DNA from: Purshia tridentata
Taxonomy: Eukaryota; Streptophyta; Magnoliopsida; Rosales; Rosaceae
Direction of reading: 5' to 3'
Assembly (NCBI GenBank): GCA_003254885.1
Contig: QANT01002249.1
Coordinates: 1 to 34,146 of the forward strand
DNA length: 34,146 nt
The notes under the pieces: model-generated
Told to the model about the DNA's origin: nothing
Databases searched by the model: none
What the model saw: only the letters and a program-made list of their open reading frames with translations
In this document: piece after piece, positions 22,578 to 30,997 of the stretch
How positions within the stretch are numbered: the first letter of the stretch is position 1
How the letters are laid out: the number at the start of each line of letters is the position of its first letter
Position numbers and translations under genes: made by a program

Positions 22578-24261
22578 TCTGTGAATCATGTCTATACTTC
22601 TTATATATGTCACCTTGTAGAAGGTTCTGGTCCTGAACACCAAAATGAATGAAAAAGCAGCACCACAATAACAGTGGTTCCCAAGGCAAGTCAACTCCTT
22701 CACATGTGACCTTTGAACCCCTTTTTTGCCAGCTCTTATATTGCCTCTTTATCATACAGTATTCCAGCCAGCTTCAAATTGAGAGCATAGGACCCAAGAG
22801 GACTTGCTACTTTGTCCAATATTGAACAATGCAGAGAAGTGCTTCAGCCCAAAGAGCTCAGAGATGATTGCAAAAAGCAATGGCAATTAACCTCCAAATG
22901 AAAACCCAATGATTATTGATGCCACATAAACTGAACCTGGGGTTGGGAAAGCAATAAGGAGGAGGCCAATTCATAAGAGAAGAAGAGCACAATTCATTAT
23001 TAATGGTCTAGGAATTTTTCACTTCACCAAAAGGGCTTCAGAGATGAACCCAGAAAAGAGTCAAAAGACCCTCCCAAAGTAATTCCATATGCTGACTAAT
23101 GACACAAAAGCAATTATGGTTTGAGTTGGGTACCCCAGAGACTCACCAATCTGCCCCAAGTTGTCTACTGCTGTCAAACTTAACCCAAGTCCACAAAATG
23201 TTGCAATGAACAAAATAAGCATGTCAACACTTAGGACTGCTTGCAAAATGGTGTAGTTTCTTAGGACTGCTTGCAAAATGGTGTAGTTTTCTCCTCTTGG
23301 TGATTTGTTGCATATGTCAGAGAAACAAGATGGCTCTTATTTACTATCTTTTTTTGCTTCAACTGCTTCTAGTTTCTCAATTTTCACTTCAGTTGGGAGT
23401 CAACAGGTTTTTTGTGGAGGTTCCAGAGCACTAGCTCTTCTCTGATGGAAATCACAAGAGAGAGAAAGAGCAACAGAACAGTCACCGTGGCGCTGCCAGA
23501 GTAGGCGGCGTGGGGGAAAGAAACCCATTTCTGTACAAGACTCATGGGCATGATAAAAAATGCATGGGCAATTGAGATGTAGAGGAATTGGTAAAAGACA
23601 TAGGTCTCGTTCGGTTGTCTGCAGATAACTTTCAGTGGCAGCAGGGAGCCAAGCAATGAGAAGAATCAAGGACTTTTGATCTCCACTGAGCCCAGAGAAA
23701 CCCTTTAACGCACCCATCAAAACACCTCTGCTTTCTAGGAAATTCTTGACACAAGTGATGAGCTCCAGTTTTTGCAAAAGTTTGGGCATTGCCTCCAATG
23801 CATATGTATACACACATCTGCCAAACTTTTGGCTTGTCAATTTTGCCAGTGACAGCAAGCCAAATCATGAAGTAGCCTGCAAAGTTCATGGCTGCTCCAA
23901 TTAAGAGCATAAACCAAACTGGGGTTACTTCACCAATAAGGCCTGAGAGCATCCCAACATTGGCACCAAGGTCCTTGAAGAACCCTAACAAGTTGAGTGC
24001 TTCTTGGTCATAGCCAAGAGTGGACTTGAAATTGGCACCAAGGTCCTTGAAGAACCCTAACAAGTCGAGTGCTTCTTGGTCATAGCCAAGAGTGGACTTG
24101 ATCTCTTTGGAATAGGTCCCAAAGAGATAGGTGGCACCAGCTCCAGCCATAATGAGGAAGGAGGCAAACACTCCGAACCATCTGCCGGTAAACAAATGCA
24201 ATGTAAATCGAAGCATTTCACCGCTTCCCATGCAGCCATTGCTAGTCTTATAACTGCTCAT
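22578..24261 (-). pseudogene. nodulin-like / NFD4-type MFS transporter, decayed
   Basis: Starts at an ATG (24261) preceded directly by an in-frame TAG, and opens with recognisable family sequence (GRWFGVFASFLIMAGAGATY). A 72-bp in-frame tandem duplication (23960-24031 and 24032-24103) repeats 24 residues around DQEALNLLGFFKDLGAN. The frame is lost near 23780 (GAHHLCQEFP instead of GALVTCVKNFP). About 16 codons are missing before DQKSLILLIAWLPA. The frame shifts again near 23640, meets stops near 23390, and a 30-bp tandem duplication (23231-23260 and 23261-23290) interrupts TILQAVLS. The C-terminal part has further frameshifts and a deletion before the final KKYRHDS block. The two downstream paralogues are intact, so this is the dead member of the array. 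Confidence 0.93.
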
Positions 24262-24951
24262 TTTTGCCTAATTGGCAGGTGTATTCCTTCATTGGTCAGC
24301 TTAGAGTGCTAGAAAGAATTTGTGTATAATTATGTTTGATAGAGATGCAAGAAAAGAAAAAAGTAAAAATGGGGTTGGATTAGTTTTGGTTTTCATATAA
24401 TGGAAATGAAAAAGTAACAATGGCCTCCATGAATTGATAGAGAAGTTAGGCCACAGAATGACTATTGGTAAGGCTAGAGAGGAGGCTGGTGAGTTTGTGT
24501 GAGCCATTGTTATTTGAAGGCTATTTTTATCAGAGTGGAGTGAATTTCTACAATGCCGGGGCTTCCCCCTATGTTGGGAATCATGAGGGCAGTTAGATTG
24601 GAACTCCCCTATCTATAATTTTATATTTTTCAAGCAGACTTGGGAGTTATTTTTTGTTTTTTTTTTAAGTTTTGCAAGCATATTTCGTTTTCTTTTTCTT
24701 AATATTAACCTTATTACAACTACAAGCACTGCCAATAACATTAAATCAACATTAATCCGATATTCAATTATTCAGTAAAAGCAAAGGAAAAATAGTAATT
24801 CATGACTAATTAAAATAAGGAGCAAGGTTGAAGTAGCCCCTTCGAAAATGACTTTCTAGCTATTTTAATTAAAATCTAACTAAATATGGGAGTGCCCTTG
24901 CAGATTCTCTTCCAGTTTAAGTTTTTGGCACCTTGATAAACCAACAAAAAT
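24262..24951. other. spacer between array members
   Basis: The 5' flank of the pseudogene (24262-24530) aligns with the leaders of its paralogues, including GTTTGTGTGAGCC at 24492-24504. No gene is present. A T-rich run lies near 24650-24668. Confidence 0.45.
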
Positions 24952-26676
24952 CTAAGCATCCTGTCTATACTTCTTATATATGTCACCTTTGTAGTACTTT
25001 CGTGTCCTCATCACCAAAATCAGTGAAACAAGAGCACCAAAGAATGTGATAGCAGCCAAGATTGTGAAAGACAGCCTATAACATTGATTCCCAATGCAAG
25101 TGAGCTCCTTCACCGATGCTCTAGTCAACCCTTTTTTAGCCAGCTGTTTCAACGCCTCTCTGTCATACAGCATTCCAGTGAGCTTGACATTTAGAATATA
25201 GGACCCAAGTGGACTTGCTAGTTGTCCACAATTAAACAATGTAGCATAGTACTTGAGGCCAAAGAGCTCAGAGATGATTGTGAAAAGCAATGTCAATTGG
25301 GCACCAAAAGAAACCCCAATGATAACTGATGCCACATAAACTGCGCCAGGGAATGGGAAGGCAATGGAGAGGTAGGCAATAGATGACAGAATAAGCATAA
25401 AGGTCATCATGAGGGTTCTGGGCACTTTCCACTTCACCATTAGACTTTCAGAGACAAACCCAGAAAAGACCCTCCCAAAATAGTTCCATATGCTAACTAA
25501 TGACACAAAAGTGCTTATTGTTTTATTTGGGTATCCTAGAGACTCACCAATTTGCCCCAAGTTGTCTACTGCTGTCAAGCTTGACCCAAGTCCACAAAAA
25601 GTTGCAATGAATAAAATCAGCATGTCCATACTTAGCAGTGCCTGTAAAATGGTGTAGTCTTCTCCTCTTTCTGGTTTATTGCATATGTCACCAAAACAAG
25701 ATGTGTTTGGGTTTGATTTTGTGTTCTGTACTTGCTCTACTGAGAAAGTTGGTGCCAAATCTTCTTGTTCTGCTTCACTTGGTTGTGGCTTCTCAATGGC
25801 TACCTCAGTTGGAGGATCAACAGGTTGCTTCTTGAGGTTCCAGAGGGCTAGCTCTTCTCTAATTGCAATGGCAAGAGGGAGAAACATAAACAGGCAAACC
25901 ACAGTGGCAGTTCCAGCATAGGCAGCTTGGGAGAAGGCAAACTTTCTTTGAAGCAGACTCATGGCCAAGATGAACAGTGCAAGGGAGACTGAGATATAGA
26001 GGAAATGGTAAAACACTTTGAGCTCATTGGTTCGTCTGACAACTTTCATTGGTCTGATGGTGTAAACAAAAACCACTGATAGTGCAGCAGGCAACCACCC
26101 AATGAGAAGAATCATAGATTTTGAATCATTTGGGTAGATGGCAAAGTAAAGTTGGGTAAATATAGCTCCACTAAGCCCAGTAAAACCCTTTAATAGACCA
26201 AGCATAACACCTCTACTTTCTGGGAAATTCTTGACACAAGTGACAAGAGCTCCTGTGTTTGCAAAGTTTTGGGAATTGGCTCCAATGCATATATAGAGGC
26301 ACATCTGCCAGACTTTTGGCTTGGCAATTTTTTCAGTGACAGCCAGCCAAATCATGAAATACCCAGCAAAGTTCATTGCTGAGCCAATTAAGAGCACAAA
26401 CCATGTTGGGGTTACTTCCCCAATAAGGCCAGAGAGCACTCCAACATTTGCACCAAGGTCTTTGAAGAAGCCTAACATGTTGAGTGTGGTTTGGTCATAG
26501 CCAAGAGTGGACTTGATGTCTTTGGAGTAAGTACCAAAGAGATAGGTGGCACCAGCTCCAGCCATTATGAGAAAGGAGGCAAACACTGTGAACCATCTGC
26601 CTTTAACTACTTGCAGTGGAAATTGACATGACCCACCACCTCCGTTACTAGTGTTAGAACTGCTCATTTCAGCCAT
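24952..26676 (-). CDS. nodulin-like MFS transporter, NFD4-type, paralogue B
   Basis: Intronless, 574 aa from the ATG at 26676 (MAEMSSSNTS, context CCATGG); a second ATG at 26667 aligns with the starts of its paralogues. The N-terminal nodulin-like domain (about residues 24-270) begins GRWFTVFASFLIMAGAGATY and includes GFFKDLGANVGVLSGLIGEV and TCVKNFPESRGVMLGLLKGF, the charged segment between membrane helices. A hydrophilic loop (about 305-345, rich in Glu, Pro and Ser) precedes the second MFS half (YTILQALLSMDMLILFIATF, GQIGESLGYPNKT, SELFGLKYYATLFNCGQLAS). About twelve membrane helices are expected. The family is membrane transporters named after nodulin-like proteins and Arabidopsis NUCLEAR FUSION DEFECTIVE 4; the substrate is not established from sequence. 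It shares array, orientation and leader sequence with paralogue C. Confidence 0.92.
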   Translation of the reverse strand: MAEMSSSNTSNGGGGSCQFPLQVVKGRWFTVFASFLIMAGAGATYLFGTYSKDIKSTLGYDQTTLNMLGFFKDLGANVGVLSGLIGEVTPTWFVLLIGSAMNFAGYFMIWLAVTEKIAKPKVWQMCLYICIGANSQNFANTGALVTCVKNFPESRGVMLGLLKGFTGLSGAIFTQLYFAIYPNDSKSMILLIGWLPAALSVVFVYTIRPMKVVRRTNELKVFYHFLYISVSLALFILAMSLLQRKFAFSQAAYAGTATVVCLFMFLPLAIAIREELALWNLKKQPVDPPTEVAIEKPQPSEAEQEDLAPTFSVEQVQNTKSNPNTSCFGDICNKPERGEDYTILQALLSMDMLILFIATFCGLGSSLTAVDNLGQIGESLGYPNKTISTFVSLVSIWNYFGRVFSGFVSESLMVKWKVPRTLMMTFMLILSSIAYLSIAFPFPGAVYVASVIIGVSFGAQLTLLFTIISELFGLKYYATLFNCGQLASPLGSYILNVKLTGMLYDREALKQLAKKGLTRASVKELTCIGNQCYRLSFTILAAITFFGALVSLILVMRTRKYYKGDIYKKYRQDA

Positions 26677-26854
26677 GGATGTAGTGCAAGAGGAGCTAAG
26701 CAAGACTGGCTAGAAAGATCGATTTCTTTATGGTTTTGGCAGAGATCTAAGAAGAAAAAAATGGAAGTTGGACATGGATTGATTTGGGTTTCAGATATTG
26801 GAAGAGATTTTGGATTTCATTAGTGACAGATAGGTTGGCTCATGAATGTGCATG

Positions 26855-26870
26855 GTATATATATATAAGT
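26855..26870 (-). promoter_or_regulatory. TATA-like tract upstream of paralogue B
   Basis: On the - strand ACTTATATATATATAC lies about 180 bases before the ATG, followed by a leader conserved in the paralogues. It is plausible as a TATA box but could be simple AT repeat. Confidence 0.35.
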
Positions 26871-26936
26871 AACGGCAGAGAGGTGGTGTGTGACTTGGTT
26901 GTTTGTGTGAGCCGTTGTTTAAGGCTAATTTTTATC

Positions 26937-27324
26937 TGATTAATCTAATGAATCCTTACCTTGATTACTGTGATTCTGTTTTAAAACCCTATCCATTAAT
27001 TTTATCCTCTACCAACCGGCCAACAAAAATTTTATCCACTACCAAACATACCATAAATATATTGTTAGCTAGATTCTTCTTTATTCAGATTAGTAATTAT
27101 TTGGGGTTTTTATCTTCATTTTTTTGGTGTGGATAAGAACTTGTCTTCATTGTGCAATATGGTTATACGTGTTCCCACTTTTTTGGGTAAGTTTGGTTAT
27201 ACTTATTGTTTCTAAGTTTTTGATGCACTCAAAAGGCCTTATTGCATGCAACCACCATGATGACATGATCTTACCGCATTAAAAAACGACACAAATACTG
27301 TGAAAGCCATACGGCAACATGAAG
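26937..27324. other. intergenic
   Basis: AT-rich; no feature recognised. Two similar short segments AAATTTTATCC occur near 26995-27040. Confidence 0.3.
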
Positions 27325-27575
27325 TGGGATCCTCTCCTATTCTTTATTTTTCTATATATAGATTGTGACCTGTCCCGACCTTATTAAAACATAATCTAAT
27401 AGTCATAAGTACAAACGATCATAACCACTCGATGATCAAACGAACAAATAATGACCATTGGATTGCATTCATGGCTAGTGGATTATGTTTTAATGGGGTC
27501 CAATGATTCAGATTTGTAGAAAGTGAGAGAATGGAAGTAGGAGAATATAAAATCATGTTGTAAGAATCCATCACG
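27325..27575. mobile_element. foldback-type MITE-like inverted repeat
   Basis: The left half (27325-27405) and the right half (27472-27560, reversed) are similar. The best arm is 27379-27405 against 27472-27498, 22 of 27 positions pairing around ATTATGTTTTAAT, and the outer arms share TCCTATTCT-like sequence. The central part is about 65 bases. Ends and target duplication are unclear. Confidence 0.5.
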
Positions 27576-28194
27576 CTTCGATCAAACAAGTCATGCATGA
27601 TATACTTTGAAACTATAAATTTTTACGACAATTTAACCACATTTCATTCTGATGATTTTTATTTCTATTTTTATTTTTTACAAATGAAGTCAAAGATAAT
27701 AGAAATTTTGAATGTTGGCTTCAGATGTAATGTAAGGATAACGATCATGATCGATATTGACAACTGGGTTTACTGGACCGGCCCATATCATCAACTTTTC
27801 AAATCTTAATCTACAGTTTTAGGGAAAAAAAAAAAAAGGAAAGGTAATGGGTTTGGCCTTGAAAGTAGCTTGTAAGCCTTTTAAGCTATCTGATATATTT
27901 GATGTTTGTTCATATTCTTCGTGGCCATGTATCTGTTCATATTCTTTGTGGAACATCAAATTCAATATTCTATCAATTTTTAAAAGAGTGAAAGAGCTAA
28001 TGAGTGAGTGAGAATAGCATTGCTTTTTGTTTTATTTTAAATTTTATGGGTTAGTGGTGTAATACATTTGTTCACTTTGAAAACACAATATTTTTGGGGT
28101 AAATAAAAGTTATAATGGCCTAGAGAAGCCATGAAGGGAGCAACCAGAAACAAAGAACAAGGTGATTAGAAAGCCCAACACACAGAAGCAAGCA
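27576..28194. other. intergenic, AT-rich
   Basis: No gene is supported. An A-run lies at about 27824-27838, and a short direct repeat CATATTCTTYGTGG occurs near 27911 and 27938. Confidence 0.3.
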
Positions 28195-28359
28195 ATGGAT
28201 CTTAACTTCAAAAGCTCTCTTGCACCAACAGGATATTGTCCATTTTGTCCTCAAATTCGTTTGACAAGGACAAAGGGAGTGAAAAGGACCAATTATGTGG
28301 TGAAGAATGTCTTTGAGCCTATTTGCAATGAGTTTGACAATGATTTTTGTACAAAGTAG
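28195..28359 (+). CDS. small open frame, 54 aa, unrecognised
   Basis: ATG at 28195 gives MDLNFKSSLAPTGYCPFCPQ and ends NDFCTK with stop at 28357-28359. It has four cysteines (CPFC, then two singletons) and is hydrophilic, with no signal peptide. I do not recognise it. It lies between two transporter genes on the opposite strand. It may be chance; the even composition and CxxC motif are the only points in favour. Confidence 0.22.
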   Translation: MDLNFKSSLAPTGYCPFCPQIRLTRTKGVKRTNYVVKNVFEPICNEFDNDFCTK

Positions 28360-28434
28360 TGCACCAAAAATTTCTCATTTTTTGGATCAGCATCTTCTGC
28401 AATTATGTGTAAGAAATGATTAAAGTTTTCAAGT

Positions 28435-28472
28435 CTAATACTTGAGAGACTTGAAAGTTTCTCAAGTATTAG
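28435..28472. repeat. perfect 13-bp inverted repeat (hairpin)
   Basis: CTAATACTTGAGA (28435-28447) pairs with TCTCAAGTATTAG (28460-28472). The 12-base spacer GACTTGAAAGTT can itself extend the pairing, so almost the whole 38 bases is palindromic. Confidence 0.85.
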
Positions 28473-28694
28473 TGATTATACTTGATTCATATCTGGTTTG
28501 CCCTTTGTTGGGTTTGTGTTCTTTGTATCTGGTTTTTTCTTTTTATATTTATACAGAGGAGCTGCTGGAAGTTCCTTAAATTATCCCCTATACCTTACCC
28601 TTGATTCATTCCCCCACCGATCATTTATAGATGCATTAATTGAAGAATCCATGCAAAATTAGTTTAGTACCCCCACCTTTCATGTTAATATTAT

Positions 28695-29196
28695 ACTTGG
28701 AGCTGTTCTTTTGATTTGTGACTGGTACCTAACCAAAAATTCTAGTAAACAATATACAAAATTCATCATATATAACCAGTGCTCATGACAGACAAGATTA
28801 GGCCATCTATCAAGGAATAAAGGAAAAGGAAAAAGTCCACATAAATCACATAAGATTGGGCCATTGGATTGACTTCCAAATGTATCTTTTCAACCTTCAG
28901 AAGCAGTACATATATCTTAAAATAATTAATTTTTCACAGGTCTTATTGTTCCCTAGGAAAAGGTCCAACACTTGGAGCTGTTCTAGTAAACAATCCTCAT
29001 GACAGACAAGGTTAGGCATCTATCAAGGAAGAAAGTAAAAGGAAAAAGCCACATGAATCACAAAAGATTGGGCCATTGGCTTTCAAATATATCTTTCAAC
29101 TTCAGGAGCTGCAGGAGCTGTACTGTATAAATTAAAAATATATATAGCTAGCAATAATTTGTCACGGGTTCTGTTGTTCACCAGGAAAAGGTCCAA
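28695..29196. repeat. diverged tandem duplication in spacer, about 275 and 227 bp copies
   Basis: Copy 1 (28695-28969) and copy 2 (28970-29196) both run from ACTTGGAGCTGTTCT, through CATGACAGACAAG and GATTGGGCCATTGG, to AGGAAAAGGTCCAA. They differ by many substitutions and gaps, so the duplication is older than those in the SKA1 gene. It lies just downstream of paralogue C. Confidence 0.85.
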
Positions 29197-29272
29197 GGTG
29201 CTCTTATTGGTACAGTTTCACTCTGAGCTGACATTGCATATTTATATATAAAGTTTGATCAAACTGTCAAAT

Positions 29273-30997
29273 CTATGCATCCTCTGATTCCTCTCTAAAC
29301 TTCTTATATATATCACCTTTGTAGAACTCTCTTGTCCTCACCACCAAAACCAATGAAACAAGAGCACCAAAGAAAGTGATAGCAGCTAAAATTGAGAAAG
29401 ACAGCCTATAACATTGGCTTCCAATGCAAGTCAGCTCCTTCACTGATGCTCTAGTCACCCCTTTCTTTGTTAGCTCCTTCAATGCCTCTCTGTCATACAG
29501 CATTCCAGTGACCTTCACATTGAGAATATAGGACCCAAGTGGACTTGCTAATTGTCCACAATTGAACAATGTGGAGTAGTACTTAAGCCCAAAGAGCTCA
29601 GAAATGATTGCAAAAAGCAATGGCAATTGGGCACCAAAAGAAAACCCAATGATCACTGATGCCACATAGACTGAACCTGGGGCTGGGAAGGCAATGAGGA
29701 GGTGGCCAACACATGATAAAAGAAGAACTAGGGTCATCATTAGGGGTCTCGGAAATTTCCACTTTACCAATAGGCTTTCAGAGACAAATCCAGAAAAGAC
29801 TCTCCCAGAATAGTTCCATATGCTGACTAATGACACAAAAGAGCTTACTGTTTTATTTGGGTACCCTAGAGACTCACCAATTTGGCCCAAGTTGTCTACT
29901 GCTGTCAAGCTTGACCCAAGTCCACATAGAGTTGCAATGAACAAAATGAGCATGTCTATGCTTAGGAGTGCTTGTAAAATGGTGTAGTCTTCTCCTCTCT
30001 CTGGTTTATTGAATATGTCTGCAAAACAAGATACCTTTTTTCTCTGCTCCATTTCCATTGAGGAAGTTGATGGCAACCCATCTTGTTTTGCTTCAATTGG
30101 TTGTGGCTTCTCATTGGCAACCTCAGTTGGAGGATCAACAGGTTGCTTCTTGAGGTTCCAGAGGAGCAGCTCTTCTCTAATTACAATCCCAAGAGGGAGA
30201 AACAGTATCAGACAAACCACTGTAGCAGTTCCAGCAAAAGCAGCTTGAGAGAAAGTAACCTGTTTTTGAACTATGGTCATGAGCATGAGAAACAGAGCCA
30301 GGACAATTGAGACATAGAGGAAATGATAAAACACTCCAAGCTCATTGGGTTGCCTAATAAGTTTCATGGGTCGAATGGTGTACACAAAAACCACTGATAA
30401 TGCAGCAGGGAGCCAAGCAATGAGAAGAATCAAGGACTTTGAATCGTTTCCATAGACAGCCAAGTAAATTTGAGTCATGATAGCTCCACTAAGCCCAGTA
30501 AAACCCTTCAACAGACCAAGCATAACACCTCTACTTTCTGGGAAATTCTTGACACAAGTGACAAGTGCTCCTGTGTTTGCAAAATTTTGAGAGTTGGCTC
30601 CAATGCATATATAAAGGCACATCTGCCAAACTTTTGGCTTGGCAACTTTGCCAGTGACTGCCAGCCAAATCATGAAGTACCCTGTAAAATTCATGGCTGA
30701 GCCAATTAGGAGCACAAACCATGTTGGGGTAACTTCACCAATAAGGCCAGAGAGCACACCAACATTTGCACCAAGGTCCTTGAAGAAGCCTAGCAGGTTG
30801 AGTGTGGTTTGGTCATAGCCAAGAGTGGACTTGATCTGTTTGGAATAAACCCCAAAGAGATAAGTGGCACCCGCTCCAGCCATGATGAGAAAAGAAGCAA
30901 ACACTGTGAACCATCTGCCTTGAACCAAATGCATTGCAAATTGAAACAATTCACTGCCTTTCCTGCTGCCATTACCAGGACTGTTAGAACTGCCCAT
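29273..30997 (-). CDS. nodulin-like MFS transporter, NFD4-type, paralogue C
   Basis: Intronless, 574 aa, the same length as paralogue B. The start is the ATG at 30997 (MGSSNSPGNGSRKG). The frame is open 12 codons further, but without an ATG. The nodulin-like half starts GRWFTVFASFLIMAGAGATY and carries GVYSKQIKSTLGYDQTTLNL, GFFKDLGANVGVLSGLIGEV and the TCVKNFPESRG motif. The loop before the second half contains KKQPVDPPTEVANEKPQP and is shorter in Asn/Pro than in B. The second MFS half includes YTILQALLSIDMLILFIATL, SIWNYSGRVFSGFVSESLLV and SELFGLKYYSTLFNCGQLAS. The C-terminus YKGDIYKKFREESEDA is hydrophilic and presumably cytosolic. Close similarity to B along the whole length marks a tandem duplicate. 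Subcellular membrane and substrate cannot be read from sequence. Confidence 0.92.
   Translation of the reverse strand: MGSSNSPGNGSRKGSELFQFAMHLVQGRWFTVFASFLIMAGAGATYLFGVYSKQIKSTLGYDQTTLNLLGFFKDLGANVGVLSGLIGEVTPTWFVLLIGSAMNFTGYFMIWLAVTGKVAKPKVWQMCLYICIGANSQNFANTGALVTCVKNFPESRGVMLGLLKGFTGLSGAIMTQIYLAVYGNDSKSLILLIAWLPAALSVVFVYTIRPMKLIRQPNELGVFYHFLYVSIVLALFLMLMTIVQKQVTFSQAAFAGTATVVCLILFLPLGIVIREELLLWNLKKQPVDPPTEVANEKPQPIEAKQDGLPSTSSMEMEQRKKVSCFADIFNKPERGEDYTILQALLSIDMLILFIATLCGLGSSLTAVDNLGQIGESLGYPNKTVSSFVSLVSIWNYSGRVFSGFVSESLLVKWKFPRPLMMTLVLLLSCVGHLLIAFPAPGSVYVASVIIGFSFGAQLPLLFAIISELFGLKYYSTLFNCGQLASPLGSYILNVKVTGMLYDREALKELTKKGVTRASVKELTCIGSQCYRLSFSILAAITFFGALVSLVLVVRTREFYKGDIYKKFREESEDA

Noticed and set aside
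26677..26703. N-terminal extension of transporter B beyond the ATG at 26676
   Set aside because: The upstream codons would have to start at TTG; the same holds for C (30998-31033), and in copy A a stop codon lies directly before the aligned ATG.
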